Of a DNA stretch of 51,510 bases, positions 1 through 8,608 are shown piece by piece. A model generated the notes under the pieces. That model had not been told where the DNA came from and made no database searches. It saw only the letters and a program-made list of their open reading frames with translations. Every line of letters starts with the position of its first letter. Position 1 is the first letter of the stretch. Source of the DNA: JBMOLK01 sp049325575 (GTDB lineage Bacteria > Bacillota > Clostridia > Acetivibrionales > Acetivibrionaceae); contig JBMOLK010000243.1 of the NCBI GenBank assembly GCA_049325575.1, positions 1 through 51,510 of the forward strand, given 5' to 3'. Position numbers and translations under genes: made by a program.

Positions 1-731
1 AAGTTAACCGGTTTGTAATAACTAAAACACTTGAGCAAAGAGGGTACACGGTTCATGTTGCATCAAATGGGAAAGAAGCCATGGTACAATATGAAAAGGA
101 AATCTTTGATCTTATTCTGATGGATATCCAAATGCCTGATATGGATGGCTATACACTAACAAGTATGATACGAAGTAAAGAAAGAATTACAAACAGACAT
201 ACTCCTATTATTGCTTTATCGGCTTATGCCATACCTTGGAATAAAGAAAAGAGCTTAGAAACAGGATTGGACTATTACCTGGTTAAACCAGTGTCCACTG
301 AGGCACTTTTAAAAATAGTAAATGATTTTATTCGAAGAACGACTGAAGATGGAAATTTAAATGAACCTATAAAAGCTAATTTGGATATAGAAAAAGAATT
401 TAATGCTGCGGAAGTTTTCAGCAAACTGAATAACGATATGGATTTTTTTAGGAATACTGTTGAGCTTTTTAAAGCAAATTGTTTAAAAAGTTTATCTCTT
501 ATGAGAGAAAGCATTATTAATGAAAATAGTGCAGATCTTAAACAAATAGCACATTCATTTAAAGGCATGGTTACATACTTTAATGCAAGTAGAGCTGTAC
601 AGTTGGCTGTGATGCTGGAAGAGACAGGTAATACAGGTGATTATATAAATGCCATGGATTTATACGTATCTCTTGGAGATGAGATATCACATGTTATAAA
701 TAAATTGAATGATTTTATTCAGGAGGCTTGA
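1..731 (+). CDS. C-terminal part of a REC-HPt phosphorelay protein (cut by left edge)
   Basis: The reading frame is open to the window edge, so only the C-terminal end is visible; the first ATG, at 81, lies inside the receiver domain and is not the start. Visible residues 1-100 form a response-regulator receiver domain with phospho-acceptor Asp41 in LMDIQMPDMDG and the conserved Lys in LVKP. Residues about 125-235 form a histidine phosphotransfer domain with the motif IAHSFKG (His184). This domain order is typical of the end of a hybrid sensor histidine kinase, but a stand-alone REC-HPt protein is also possible. It probably passes phosphate between a sensor kinase and a downstream regulator such as the NarL-type protein that follows at once. 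Confidence 0.88.
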   Translation, partial: VNRFVITKTLEQRGYTVHVASNGKEAMVQYEKEIFDLILMDIQMPDMDGYTLTSMIRSKERITNRHTPIIALSAYAIPWNKEKSLETGLDYYLVKPVSTEALLKIVNDFIRRTTEDGNLNEPIKANLDIEKEFNAAEVFSKLNNDMDFFRNTVELFKANCLKSLSLMRESIINENSADLKQIAHSFKGMVTYFNASRAVQLAVMLEETGNTGDYINAMDLYVSLGDEISHVINKLNDFIQEA

Positions 732-737
732 TTGCAC

Positions 738-1394
738 ATGAAGATTATGATTGTTGATGATCAAAAGATTTTAAGAGACTGCATAAAATATATGATTGAA
801 CATAACAGTGATATTGAAGTTGTAGCATGTGCATCAGATGGTAATGAGGCTTACGAGCTATATAGAAAGTATTTGCCGGATGTGATTCTAATGGATGTGC
901 TGATGCCTGTATGTGATGGTATTGAAGCAACAAAACGGATTAAAGATGTGAGTAAAGATGTTAAGATACTAATACTTACAACATCAATTGATAATGAGAA
1001 TGTTGATATTGCCATAAAAAGTGGAGCAGACGGTTACATATTAAAAAGTATTGGGGCCGAAGAACTTATATTGTCTATAAAAGGTGTTTATGCCGGACTT
1101 GATATTTTTCATAAGGATATTTATAAAACTACTTGTGAATTTACAGATGATCAACATGAGAATGCAAGTGTAGATAGACCTCTTGAAGTTAATGGCATTA
1201 ACATTATTTTATCAGAAAGAGAACTTAGAATTATAAGGTTTGTAGTTGATGGCAAAAGCATACAGGAAATTGCAAAAATACTCTTTCTTGCTGAAGGAAG
1301 GGTTAGAAATATAATAACAGAAATTATTTCAAAACTTATGTTAAAGGATAGGGCTCAATTAGTTGCTTTTGCTTTTAAGAATAAATTAGTTTAA
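738..1394 (+). CDS. NarL/FixJ-type response regulator (REC-LuxR HTH)
   Basis: A receiver domain fills residues 1-120, with the acidic pair VDDQ near the N-terminus, phospho-acceptor Asp53 in LMDVLMP and Lys in ILKS. A LuxR-type helix-turn-helix fills about 150-215 (LSERELRIIRFVVDGKSIQE, then KLMLKDRAQLVAFA). This is a DNA-binding transcription factor activated by phosphorylation. AGGAGG at 721-726 lies inside the end of the previous gene. ATG 738 (spacing 11) and TTG 732 (spacing 5, directly after the previous stop) are both possible starts; I prefer ATG because the family begins with MKI-VDD. The gene is translationally coupled to the upstream REC-HPt gene, its likely phosphate donor. Target genes are unknown. 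Confidence 0.9.
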   Translation: MKIMIVDDQKILRDCIKYMIEHNSDIEVVACASDGNEAYELYRKYLPDVILMDVLMPVCDGIEATKRIKDVSKDVKILILTTSIDNENVDIAIKSGADGYILKSIGAEELILSIKGVYAGLDIFHKDIYKTTCEFTDDQHENASVDRPLEVNGINIILSERELRIIRFVVDGKSIQEIAKILFLAEGRVRNIITEIISKLMLKDRAQLVAFAFKNKLV

Positions 1395-1747
1395 CAATTA
1401 GTTTTGTATAATACATAAAGTGAATTTTTAACATTTTATGTGAAAAATTAAGGTTTTCATGATGTGAAGGTTATGTTTTCACAATAAATATGTGATATAT
1501 AGCCTTTAAATTTATCTTATTCTTGTATAAAATTATGTTAATTAGTTATAATTAAAGAACTAAAAGCTTTTCATCAAAATGACCAGGGACTCGACTCAAT
1601 TTCTATAAAAGTAATCCAAAAATCATAGAACATTTTAATAAAATTACTTTGGGAAGCAGTTGGTAGAGTACTATGTTCAGTTATAGAGAGCATTGGAATC
1701 ACGGTTGAAGTTACAATAATACTAATGATAAAAAGTAGGTGGATACT
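1395..1747. other. Intergenic region, no gene seen
   Basis: About 350 bases, very AT-rich, between the NarL-type regulator and the sensor kinase. Neither strand holds a convincing coding frame. I recognise no riboswitch, tRNA or clear terminator. A weak inverted pair (CATAAA near 1415, TTTATG near 1435) lies just after the regulator stop. AGGTGG at 1737-1742 is the ribosome binding site of the next gene. Confidence 0.5.
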
Positions 1748-4216
1748 GTGGTTTATGATCTATTTTCTAATATTGCAATTGTAGTGGCCTTTTTATTTGT
1801 AGTTGGTCAGGTTTTTGGGAAATACCCAATAGATAATAAATTGCCTTTACGGATACAGGTGGTTCTAGGTGTTTGTTTCGGTGTATTGGGAATCATTCTG
1901 ATGCTTTATTCAATTGATGTTACTTCCACAATCATTGTTGACATGAGGAATATTTCAATTATAAGTGCAGGAGTCATAGGGGGACCTCTGGCGGCAGTGG
2001 TTGCTTCAGTCTTAATAGCGGCATACCGGGTATTACATTTCGGTGTCACCAGTGCATCAGTTACAGCATTGATAGTTGCTGTGGCAATGGGGAGTGGATG
2101 CGCATTTATCAGTAATACAAAAGTTTCAAGGTTGAAGAAGTTTTCTTATATGCTGATATATGCTATAACTATATCCTCCACCGCATTTATCTACCTTATA
2201 AGAGATTTTCACAAGCTGTTGGTATTGTTTTCCTACTATATTCCAATAACGTTTTTTGGGATATTGTTGGCTTACTTTGCTGTAGAATATATTATTTCAA
2301 AACAAGTTATTGAACGGAAACTAAAAAAAACAAATGGAGAAATTAGTGATATCTTGGAGAGTATACAGGATGCTTTTTTCACACTGGACCAGGACTGGAA
2401 ATTTGCTTATGTCAACAAAAAATTTATTACAATGCTTTCCAGCTATGATAAAAAGTTTAGTGATATACTGGGGAAACATAGCTGGACTATATTCCCCAGA
2501 GAAGCATATAAAGATTTCTATAGCGAATTTAGTAAAGTAATGGCTGATAAAGTGCCTGTTCACTTTGAGGGTTATTCTCAAGTTACAAACCGATGGTACT
2601 ACACAAACGTATATCCTAAAAACAATGGGATATCGGTCTATTTCCGCGACATCACGGAACAAAAGCAAGTATCGCAAAGATTGATTGAGAGTGAACAAAG
2701 ATTCCGGTCTTTGGTAAATTCAATTAATGATGTTGTATATACTCTGGACATGAACCAGCAGTATACAAGTGTATTTGGAAAATGGCTGAAAAAGAGTGGG
2801 TTTGAAGAGGAAAATTTTATTGGGAAAACTTCAAGGGAGATCTTTGGAGAAGAATATGCAGCCGCCCATGAAATGGCCAATACAAGGGCATTAAATGGAG
2901 AATATGTAGTATATGACTGGTCAATTAATACTGAAAATGGAACAACCTATTACCAAACATCATTATCTCCAATAAGGAATTATTATAACAAAATCATCGG
3001 CATCGTAGGGGTTGGAAGAAACGTAACTACCTATAAAACAATGGAAGATTCTTTGCGTGAAAGCGAAGAACGTTTCAGGGCAGCTTTTGAATATGCTGCA
3101 GTTGGAGTGGCACTAGTAACAATTGAAGGTAACTATATAAGAGTAAATCAGCCGTATTGCAATATGGTGGGATATTCTGAGGAAGAGTTACAAGATATAT
3201 CATTTATGGATTTAACCCACCCTGATGATGCCAAAGGAACCCATGAAGTTATGAAGAAGCTGCTAAATGGCGATATACCCAGTTTTCATATAGAAATGAG
3301 GTATGTTCACAAGAAGGGCCATAATATATGGGTACAGGTGAATAGTTCAGTAGTTCGTGATAGAGAAGGTAACCCCAAATATTATATCGCCCAGGTTCAG
3401 GACATTACCAACCGTATTATGGCAGCAGAGGAACTGAAACAGATCAATAACGAATTGATAGAGCAGAGGGGTGAGGCAGAGCGCCAGCGGGAAGAAGCCA
3501 TGGAGGCCAATAAGCATAAAAGTCAGTTTTTGGCGATGATGTCCCATGAACTTCGTACTCCTTTAAATTCAGTTATAGGTTTTACAAATCGTGTAATAAA
3601 AAAATGCGCAGATGTATTGCCACAGACACAGCTTGAGAATCTGGGGATTGTAAAAGATGAGGCTCAGCATCTATTAGAGCTGATCAACAGCCTGCTGGAC
3701 TATTCAAAGATTGAAGCAGGAAAAATGGAAGTATATGCAGAGGAGTTTGACTTAAAGGAAATTATCAATGAAGTATCAACCATGACCAATAATATTGCTG
3801 AAAGTAAGCATTTGAGGTATATACAGCAGCTGCCGGCAACGGGTGATATTATGATATACAGTGATAAGCTAAAGGTTAAGCAGATTTTAATTAATCTTAT
3901 CAGCAATGCTTTTAAGTATTCTGAAAAGGGTACTGTGATACTTTCTGTTACTATTGTTAACAAATTCTACCGTTTAGAGGTGGAGGATGAGGGAATAGGA
4001 ATATCACCTGAGCACCTGGAAAGAATATTTGACGAATTCCGCCAGGTTGATGGTACGTTTACAAGAAAAGTAGGAGGAACTGGACTGGGACTGTCAATTA
4101 CAAAGAGGTTTGTTGAAATGTTGGGCGGAAGCATTGAGGTTCAAAGTAAATTTGGCATAGGAAGCAAATTTACTGTATATCTTCCTATCAGATATAGTGA
4201 TAGAGCAGAGGCATAA
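1748..4216 (+). CDS. Membrane sensor histidine kinase: 5TMR-LYT, three PAS, HisKA, HATPase
   Basis: The first about 190 residues carry five to six hydrophobic segments with the pattern of the 5TMR-LYT sensor domain (GVIGGPLAAVVASVLIAAYR). Three PAS domains follow (about 200-305, 320-430, 445-560), the last two introduced by SEQRFRSLV and SEERFRAAF. A short coiled coil leads to HisKA with SHELRTPLNS (His600) and a full HATPase with the N box (NLISNAFKYS), G1 (DEGIGIS), F and G2 (GGTGLGLS) boxes. AGGTGG at 1737-1742 supports GTG 1748; GTG 1739 would overlap that site. It lacks its own receiver domain, so the single receiver encoded just downstream is the likely partner. The signal sensed is unknown. 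Confidence 0.9.
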   Translation: MVYDLFSNIAIVVAFLFVVGQVFGKYPIDNKLPLRIQVVLGVCFGVLGIILMLYSIDVTSTIIVDMRNISIISAGVIGGPLAAVVASVLIAAYRVLHFGVTSASVTALIVAVAMGSGCAFISNTKVSRLKKFSYMLIYAITISSTAFIYLIRDFHKLLVLFSYYIPITFFGILLAYFAVEYIISKQVIERKLKKTNGEISDILESIQDAFFTLDQDWKFAYVNKKFITMLSSYDKKFSDILGKHSWTIFPREAYKDFYSEFSKVMADKVPVHFEGYSQVTNRWYYTNVYPKNNGISVYFRDITEQKQVSQRLIESEQRFRSLVNSINDVVYTLDMNQQYTSVFGKWLKKSGFEEENFIGKTSREIFGEEYAAAHEMANTRALNGEYVVYDWSINTENGTTYYQTSLSPIRNYYNKIIGIVGVGRNVTTYKTMEDSLRESEERFRAAFEYAAVGVALVTIEGNYIRVNQPYCNMVGYSEEELQDISFMDLTHPDDAKGTHEVMKKLLNGDIPSFHIEMRYVHKKGHNIWVQVNSSVVRDREGNPKYYIAQVQDITNRIMAAEELKQINNELIEQRGEAERQREEAMEANKHKSQFLAMMSHELRTPLNSVIGFTNRVIKKCADVLPQTQLENLGIVKDEAQHLLELINSLLDYSKIEAGKMEVYAEEFDLKEIINEVSTMTNNIAESKHLRYIQQLPATGDIMIYSDKLKVKQILINLISNAFKYSEKGTVILSVTIVNKFYRLEVEDEGIGISPEHLERIFDEFRQVDGTFTRKVGGTGLGLSITKRFVEMLGGSIEVQSKFGIGSKFTVYLPIRYSDRAEA

Positions 4217-4266
4217 AGATCTATATTTCCATAACCAGTTAAATTTAATTAAGTAGGTGACAGTTT

Positions 4267-4644
4267 ATGATTAGAATTCTTGTTGTCGAAGATTATACTC
4301 ATAATATGAGGCTTATTGAACAGATAATAAGAGATATTGATAACAATATCAGACTTTCAAAGGCTTATTCAGGTAAACAGGCAATAATTATGTCAAACGG
4401 AGAAGACTTTGATTTGGTGCTTATGGATATAGGACTTCCGGATATGGATGGCTTTCAAGTAAGAGAAACCCTAAAAAATAATATTAGGCTTAAAAATGTT
4501 CCTATTATAGCCATTACGGCTTATGCAACTCCAAAAGATGAGGAAGAATGCAGAAAAGTGTTTGATGATTACATTTCAAAGCCTTTGGATGAAGACGTTT
4601 TATGCAGTATGGTAATGAAATGGATAGGGGGCAAACTTTTATGA
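4267..4644 (+). CDS. Single-domain response regulator (CheY/DivK-like receiver)
   Basis: The 125-residue protein is a receiver domain only: VVEDYTHN at the N-terminus, phospho-acceptor Asp54 in LMDIGLPDMDG, Thr in ITAYA and Lys in ISKP. It has no output domain. It lies 50 bases after the sensor kinase, behind AGGTGA, and overlaps the next gene by the ATGA arrangement (4641-4644). It likely accepts phosphate from the upstream kinase and acts by protein contact, perhaps on the diguanylate cyclase encoded next. The receiver-domain call is certain; the partners are inferred from position. Confidence 0.9.
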   Translation: MIRILVVEDYTHNMRLIEQIIRDIDNNIRLSKAYSGKQAIIMSNGEDFDLVLMDIGLPDMDGFQVRETLKNNIRLKNVPIIAITAYATPKDEEECRKVFDDYISKPLDEDVLCSMVMKWIGGKLL

Positions 4645-5549
4645 ATTCAAGGGTGTTAATAGTTGAGGACAATCCCAATAGTGCCAAGTTATTGGGTGAG
4701 ATTTTAGGTGATGAGGGGTATCAGGTTTATTCAGTTGACCAGGGTCTAAGTATACTGAATCTGGTCTATGAGATAAAACCCAATATTATTTTATTGGATA
4801 TTATGATGCCGGAGTTGGATGGTTTTGAGATATGTAAACTTTTAAAGACAGACAGTGAAACCAAGGATATTCCGATTATTATGATAACAGCCAAAACCGA
4901 TAGTAAAGATATTAGAATGGCACTGGAACTTGGAGCTTTTGACTATATTAAGAAGCCGGTAGATGAGGTTGAGGTAATAGCGAGAGTTCGGTCTGCCTTA
5001 AGATTTAAGGAATACCACGACAAGCTTAAGGAAATGACAATGAAAGATGGACTTACAGGTGTTTATAACCATAGGCTTTTGATAGAACTATTTGAAAAGG
5101 AGTATACAAGGCAAATAAGAAAAGGTGGTAATATTGCTTTTATCATGATAGATATTGATCATTTTAAAAGAATAAACGACACATATGGTCATACTGCAGG
5201 AGATATGATAATAAGAGAGGTTGCAAATATTTTAACTACTATGACAAGAAGAAGTGATATTGTTGGAAGGTATGGAGGAGAAGAATTTGGTATTTTTGTA
5301 TCGGAGATAAACCTGGATAACGTGTATAAGTTTTGTGAGAAAATTCGTAAGAAAATTGAGGATTATGAATTTAATATAGGTGATAGGATTATTCATATCA
5401 CTATTAGCATGGGTGTTTGCCTTAAAGAAGCATCTGATAATATTAGTTATTTAGATATAATAAAGATCTCTGATGCTGCTCTATATAGTGCCAAGGAAAA
5501 TGGACGTAACAAGGTTGAATTAATCTCTAATACATACTGCTTTTATTAA
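4641..5549 (+). CDS. Response-regulator diguanylate cyclase (REC-GGDEF, PleD-like)
   Basis: A receiver domain (residues 1-120, Asp53 in LLDIMMPELDG, Lys in IKKP) is joined by a helical linker to a GGDEF domain that begins at MTMKDGLTGVYNHR. The catalytic motif is GGEEF at 212-216, and RRSD five residues before it fits the RxxD inhibitory site, so the enzyme should make cyclic di-GMP and be product-inhibited. A longer frame opens at ATG 4602, but ATG 4641 gives the four-base ATGA overlap with the receiver gene and starts at the natural domain edge. GGDEF activity should depend on phosphorylation of Asp53. The upstream sensor kinase is the obvious candidate input. Confidence 0.92.
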   Translation: MNSRVLIVEDNPNSAKLLGEILGDEGYQVYSVDQGLSILNLVYEIKPNIILLDIMMPELDGFEICKLLKTDSETKDIPIIMITAKTDSKDIRMALELGAFDYIKKPVDEVEVIARVRSALRFKEYHDKLKEMTMKDGLTGVYNHRLLIELFEKEYTRQIRKGGNIAFIMIDIDHFKRINDTYGHTAGDMIIREVANILTTMTRRSDIVGRYGGEEFGIFVSEINLDNVYKFCEKIRKKIEDYEFNIGDRIIHITISMGVCLKEASDNISYLDIIKISDAALYSAKENGRNKVELISNTYCFY

Positions 5550-5595
5550 GTCGAATACTTAATACTAAAAAAATCTCTTTTCCGGGGTGTTGCAG

Positions 5596-5913
5596 ATGTT
5601 AAAAAGATTGGTTACTTCTAGAATTATAATTAAGGGAATTCCTTTAGAAAAGCCTAAGATTAACAAAGACGGGTTAGTTGAATTACGATTCAGAATTCCT
5701 ATGTCTTTAACTATACCAAGAGGACTAAGTGATTTGGGAGCATCCAATTATATAGTGTATGTCAGCCCAAGGATGTGGAAAAGAATATCTCATAAAGTAA
5801 ATGATGAGACTTGTTATTATATACAGGGAGAATTAAAGCCTAGTGTGTCAATAGATGGTGTTCCATTTATTGAGGTTGTTTGCTTTAATATTGATATTAA
5901 GATGATAGTTTAG
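5596..5913 (+). CDS. Small conserved hypothetical protein (possible OB-fold)
   Basis: The protein has 105 residues, with no signal peptide or membrane segment. It looks all-beta, with strands such as SRIIIKGIP, LVELRFRIP, CYYIQGELKP and PFIEVVCFNIDI. The tail (an IQGEL-like strand, a DGVP turn, a valine-rich strand) loosely recalls single-strand DNA-binding OB folds, but I see no aromatic DNA-contact pattern and give no function. GGGGTG at 5584-5589 supports ATG 5596 over GTG 5587 or TTG 5590. It follows the diguanylate cyclase by 46 bases and could be its last operon member. The downstream gene is convergent, 37 bases away. Confidence 0.6.
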   Translation: MLKRLVTSRIIIKGIPLEKPKINKDGLVELRFRIPMSLTIPRGLSDLGASNYIVYVSPRMWKRISHKVNDETCYYIQGELKPSVSIDGVPFIEVVCFNIDIKMIV

Positions 5914-5950
5914 TACCTTCTGCAAACGATGAAATAGCAAAGGATGTGAA

Positions 5951-7462
5951 CTATGAGGGTTCTGCTGCAAGTTTTAACATATCTTCTGATATATATTCGC
6001 AGGACATACCATGTTTCCTAAGTTCAAAAAAGCTATCCAGAACGTATTCTTTATTAACTGAATTGACTAATAAAATAAGGTTTCTTTTTTCATTTTCTTT
6101 AAAATCATCAAATTTCCTGTCTTTATATAGTTCTCTTAATAGATCAAAAATAAGAGAAATATCTTTCTTGTCTTTTATCTCGTCCAGAATATCATCATCA
6201 ATTGTATAAATATATCTATCAAGGTCTCCTCTAATTCCCCATCTGTCTAAAACCTCTTTCCAGAGATTTATGGCCTTTGAAAAATCACTATGCCATTTTA
6301 TATATTTGGAAAATTCGTCAATGATATTACGGATAATCTTATGCTTTGATATACTGTTTTCTTCAATAAGATGGTCCCAATAAATCCAGAAAGCCAACCT
6401 TAAAGGTATGCTATTGTATTCAATAGGTAAAACACCAAGTGCCTTGTATATTTGTTTAAAGTCTGTAGATTTGTCTTTTTCCGACCATTTCTTTATAAGG
6501 CTGAATAATAATTTTGACTTTAAGACCGGTGGAGTGTTTTCTTCAATTTTTTTAATCTTTTCCCTTAGATTATTTAACTTTCTATTCAAAGGATTAACTC
6601 TGGTTAAAGGCCTTGGAATTTTTTCAGCTTCATTTATAGCAGAATTTAACTGCTTCCACCAGTTTTCCCAATTATCTATGAGACTCCTATCGCAAACCAA
6701 ATCAAATAATTCAATTGATCTTTTAACTGTCTGATCATCCTGCATCGAAAGCCAGTCAATCCACTTCATAATGTGATCCCCGAAATTAGCTTTTGGACTT
6801 TTTGGTATGGAATCACTTTTTTTTCTGCTAAGAGAAGCATCCACCAGATAAGCATACTGGTATCCTTGCTCCATAATAAATTCATAAATTCTAGAGTCAG
6901 ACACCCATAAAATAATGGATTTAATCCTTCTTTCACCAACTTCAATTGATAGGCGCCATAGTTTTATGATAATCTTTATACCATCCAAAGTACCCAGGTT
7001 TCTATAAATTTTATCTATATATATAGCGTTGTTATCCAGCCAGGATAAGGCTTCTTTGAATGTTTCCGGTTTTAAATGCGTAATCCACGAAAAGCTGTCT
7101 AAAACATGGGATAATGAAGGATAATCCCTTAAAAGTTTATAATAAAGCTTTTTATCACCATCCCCAAATTCAGGATTGATATGTGCAAGAGACTTAGGAA
7201 ACGGCTTATCATTATGTATGGATGTCTTTAATATTTTCAATAGATCTTTGTGTTGAGCACTCCATTTGTCAACATCACCGACAATCTTAGGCAGAGCTTT
7301 TGGAAAGTCCCTTAAAAGTTTATTTATTGTGAAAGTTGCTTTGTGAATGTGATTCCTGGTTATGGTAATGATACCAGGTTCTTTTCCTTCAGGTTGTGAA
7401 ATCCAACTTCCGTCAAGACCTGGGTAACCAACTAGAAAATCAAGATCTTTCTTTATAAACAT
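5951..7462 (-). CDS. Hypothetical protein, 503 residues, largely helical
   Basis: I do not recognise this family. The protein appears soluble and mostly alpha-helical, rich in Lys, Asp, Ile and Trp, with no signal peptide, membrane segment, P-loop or zinc motif that I can see. The N-terminus (VGYPGLDGSWISQPEGKE) looks globular; later stretches resemble helical repeats (for example LLRDFPKALPKIVGDVDKW and LLRDYPSLSHVLDSF). The gene is convergent with the small gene at 5596-5913 and lies alone on this strand. No strong Shine-Dalgarno precedes ATG 7462. The frame is open for twelve more codons upstream, so the start may be wrong or the gene an old fragment. It sits in an accessory-looking stretch beside a palindromic element. 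Confidence 0.65.
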   Translation of the reverse strand: MFIKKDLDFLVGYPGLDGSWISQPEGKEPGIITITRNHIHKATFTINKLLRDFPKALPKIVGDVDKWSAQHKDLLKILKTSIHNDKPFPKSLAHINPEFGDGDKKLYYKLLRDYPSLSHVLDSFSWITHLKPETFKEALSWLDNNAIYIDKIYRNLGTLDGIKIIIKLWRLSIEVGERRIKSIILWVSDSRIYEFIMEQGYQYAYLVDASLSRKKSDSIPKSPKANFGDHIMKWIDWLSMQDDQTVKRSIELFDLVCDRSLIDNWENWWKQLNSAINEAEKIPRPLTRVNPLNRKLNNLREKIKKIEENTPPVLKSKLLFSLIKKWSEKDKSTDFKQIYKALGVLPIEYNSIPLRLAFWIYWDHLIEENSISKHKIIRNIIDEFSKYIKWHSDFSKAINLWKEVLDRWGIRGDLDRYIYTIDDDILDEIKDKKDISLIFDLLRELYKDRKFDDFKENEKRNLILLVNSVNKEYVLDSFFELRKHGMSCEYISEDMLKLAAEPS

Positions 7463-7605
7463 TTTAGCTCGATTTATACCTTCAATAGATTTTTCGGTTT
7501 AAGCGGTCTCATTATTAATTCTCTTCTTCCTCTAAAGTTTCTCTGTCTTTAATTCTTTAAAACTTTTTGCTAATATAGTATATATCAAAATTTTAACATG
7601 GATGG

Positions 7606-7743
7606 TATATCAATTCAGTTTAGAGATAACGAACTGTAAAGATAAACATATAATTCGCTCCGCTAATTTGATACAAATGGCTTGCCTATCTTGTTTATCT
7701 ACTTTTACAGTTCGATCTCTATAAATGAAACGAATTAATATAT
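7606..7743. repeat. Palindromic element with long imperfect inverted repeats (MITE-like)
   Basis: The left arm (7606-7648) and right arm (7692-7743) are reverse complements over about 40 bases, with three small gaps. Shared cores read on the left are AGAGAT, CGAACTGTAA and AGATAAACA. The arms surround about 43 bases containing no gene. The element would form a long stem as DNA or RNA. It resembles a miniature inverted-repeat element or the joined ends of a lost insertion sequence. I could not define a target-site duplication. It lies between the divergent genes at 5951-7462 and 7767-8357. Confidence 0.6.
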
Positions 7744-7766
7744 GATATTTACTTGGGGTATAAAGC

Positions 7767-8357
7767 ATGTTGTTAACGGTACTGACGATAGTGTTTTTTA
7801 TTATTTGCTACAGATTAAATAAAAAAGGCAGGCAAATTAGGTATTTTCTGCCTCTGTTCACGTTTTTATTGAGCACCTATTTATTGGCAATTATTCCGGT
7901 AAACTTTATGATTGGATGGTTAATAGGCGTAATAATGCCCGGTGTATCAGTTATCTTTGCACTTTTATATAGGTTTGTCAAGCTTAAATTACCGTCTCAA
8001 AGGATGATTAAAGTTCTATTGTTTGCTATTATCACAATTTCTCTATATACACAGTTATTTAACGGAATAGAGACCTTTTATTATAATCCCGTAAAGTATT
8101 TTCAGTATTCATTAGATATTACACACAGATATTATTATATACCTCCTAAAATCATCAGCATAAAAGGGAAAGGAGAAGACTATGTTTACTCGTTAACACA
8201 ATATAAAAATTCGTTCTTATTTCCTGAAAGTATGACACGAATTGAGATATACAAAGGTAGGGCTTGCTATTACTGGGCAAAATGGAGTTTAGGGGATTTA
8301 GCTTATCTTTATAGGAGATACTTTTATAACAACGCTTTTATAGACTCACCTGTATAA
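7767..8357 (+). CDS. Small integral membrane protein of unknown function
   Basis: The 196-residue protein has three or four hydrophobic segments in its first half (about 1-15, 27-44, 47-68 and 82-99). A roughly 95-residue, Tyr-rich C-terminal part with no further membrane segment follows (YYNPVKYFQYSLD, then GRACYYWAKW). I recognise no family and see no catalytic motif. CTTGGGG lies 11-17 bases before the ATG. It is a single gene between the palindromic element and the decayed transposase. The segment order suggests a membrane anchor plus an extra-membrane domain. Confidence 0.6.
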   Translation: MLLTVLTIVFFIICYRLNKKGRQIRYFLPLFTFLLSTYLLAIIPVNFMIGWLIGVIMPGVSVIFALLYRFVKLKLPSQRMIKVLLFAIITISLYTQLFNGIETFYYNPVKYFQYSLDITHRYYYIPPKIISIKGKGEDYVYSLTQYKNSFLFPESMTRIEIYKGRACYYWAKWSLGDLAYLYRRYFYNNAFIDSPV

Positions 8358-8450
8358 GCATGTATTATTTATGAACTGCAAACCTCTTCTTACATCTCGA
8401 TTTATGAATACGGGAAATAATTTATTATTTACGGGAAATATTCAAATTCA

Positions 8451-8479
8451 TTGACACAAAAATGGAAAAATGGTACATT
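8451..8479 (+). promoter_or_regulatory. Sigma-A type promoter upstream of the transposase relic
   Basis: TTGACA at 8451-8456 and TACATT at 8474-8479 are separated by 17 bases. Just upstream, ACGGGAAATA occurs twice as a direct repeat (near 8410 and 8431), about two helical turns apart, which could be a binding site. No other gene than the broken transposase follows within 150 bases. Confidence 0.5.
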
Positions 8480-8608
8480 AATTAGGGGTTGCTTAATGAA
8501 AGTAAAACCTGCATAGATACTGGAGTTTAAGGGTGGTATATGATAAAATAGTGCATGAAAAAAGGTAGTTTGGGCCAAAAATACTTGCACTTTAGTGAGG
8601 TTAATTTC

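Noticed and set aside
1640..1720. tRNA-like stretch GGGAAGCAGTTGGTAGAG
   Set aside because: It resembles a D-loop only by chance; no cloverleaf, anticodon stem or T-loop can be formed.
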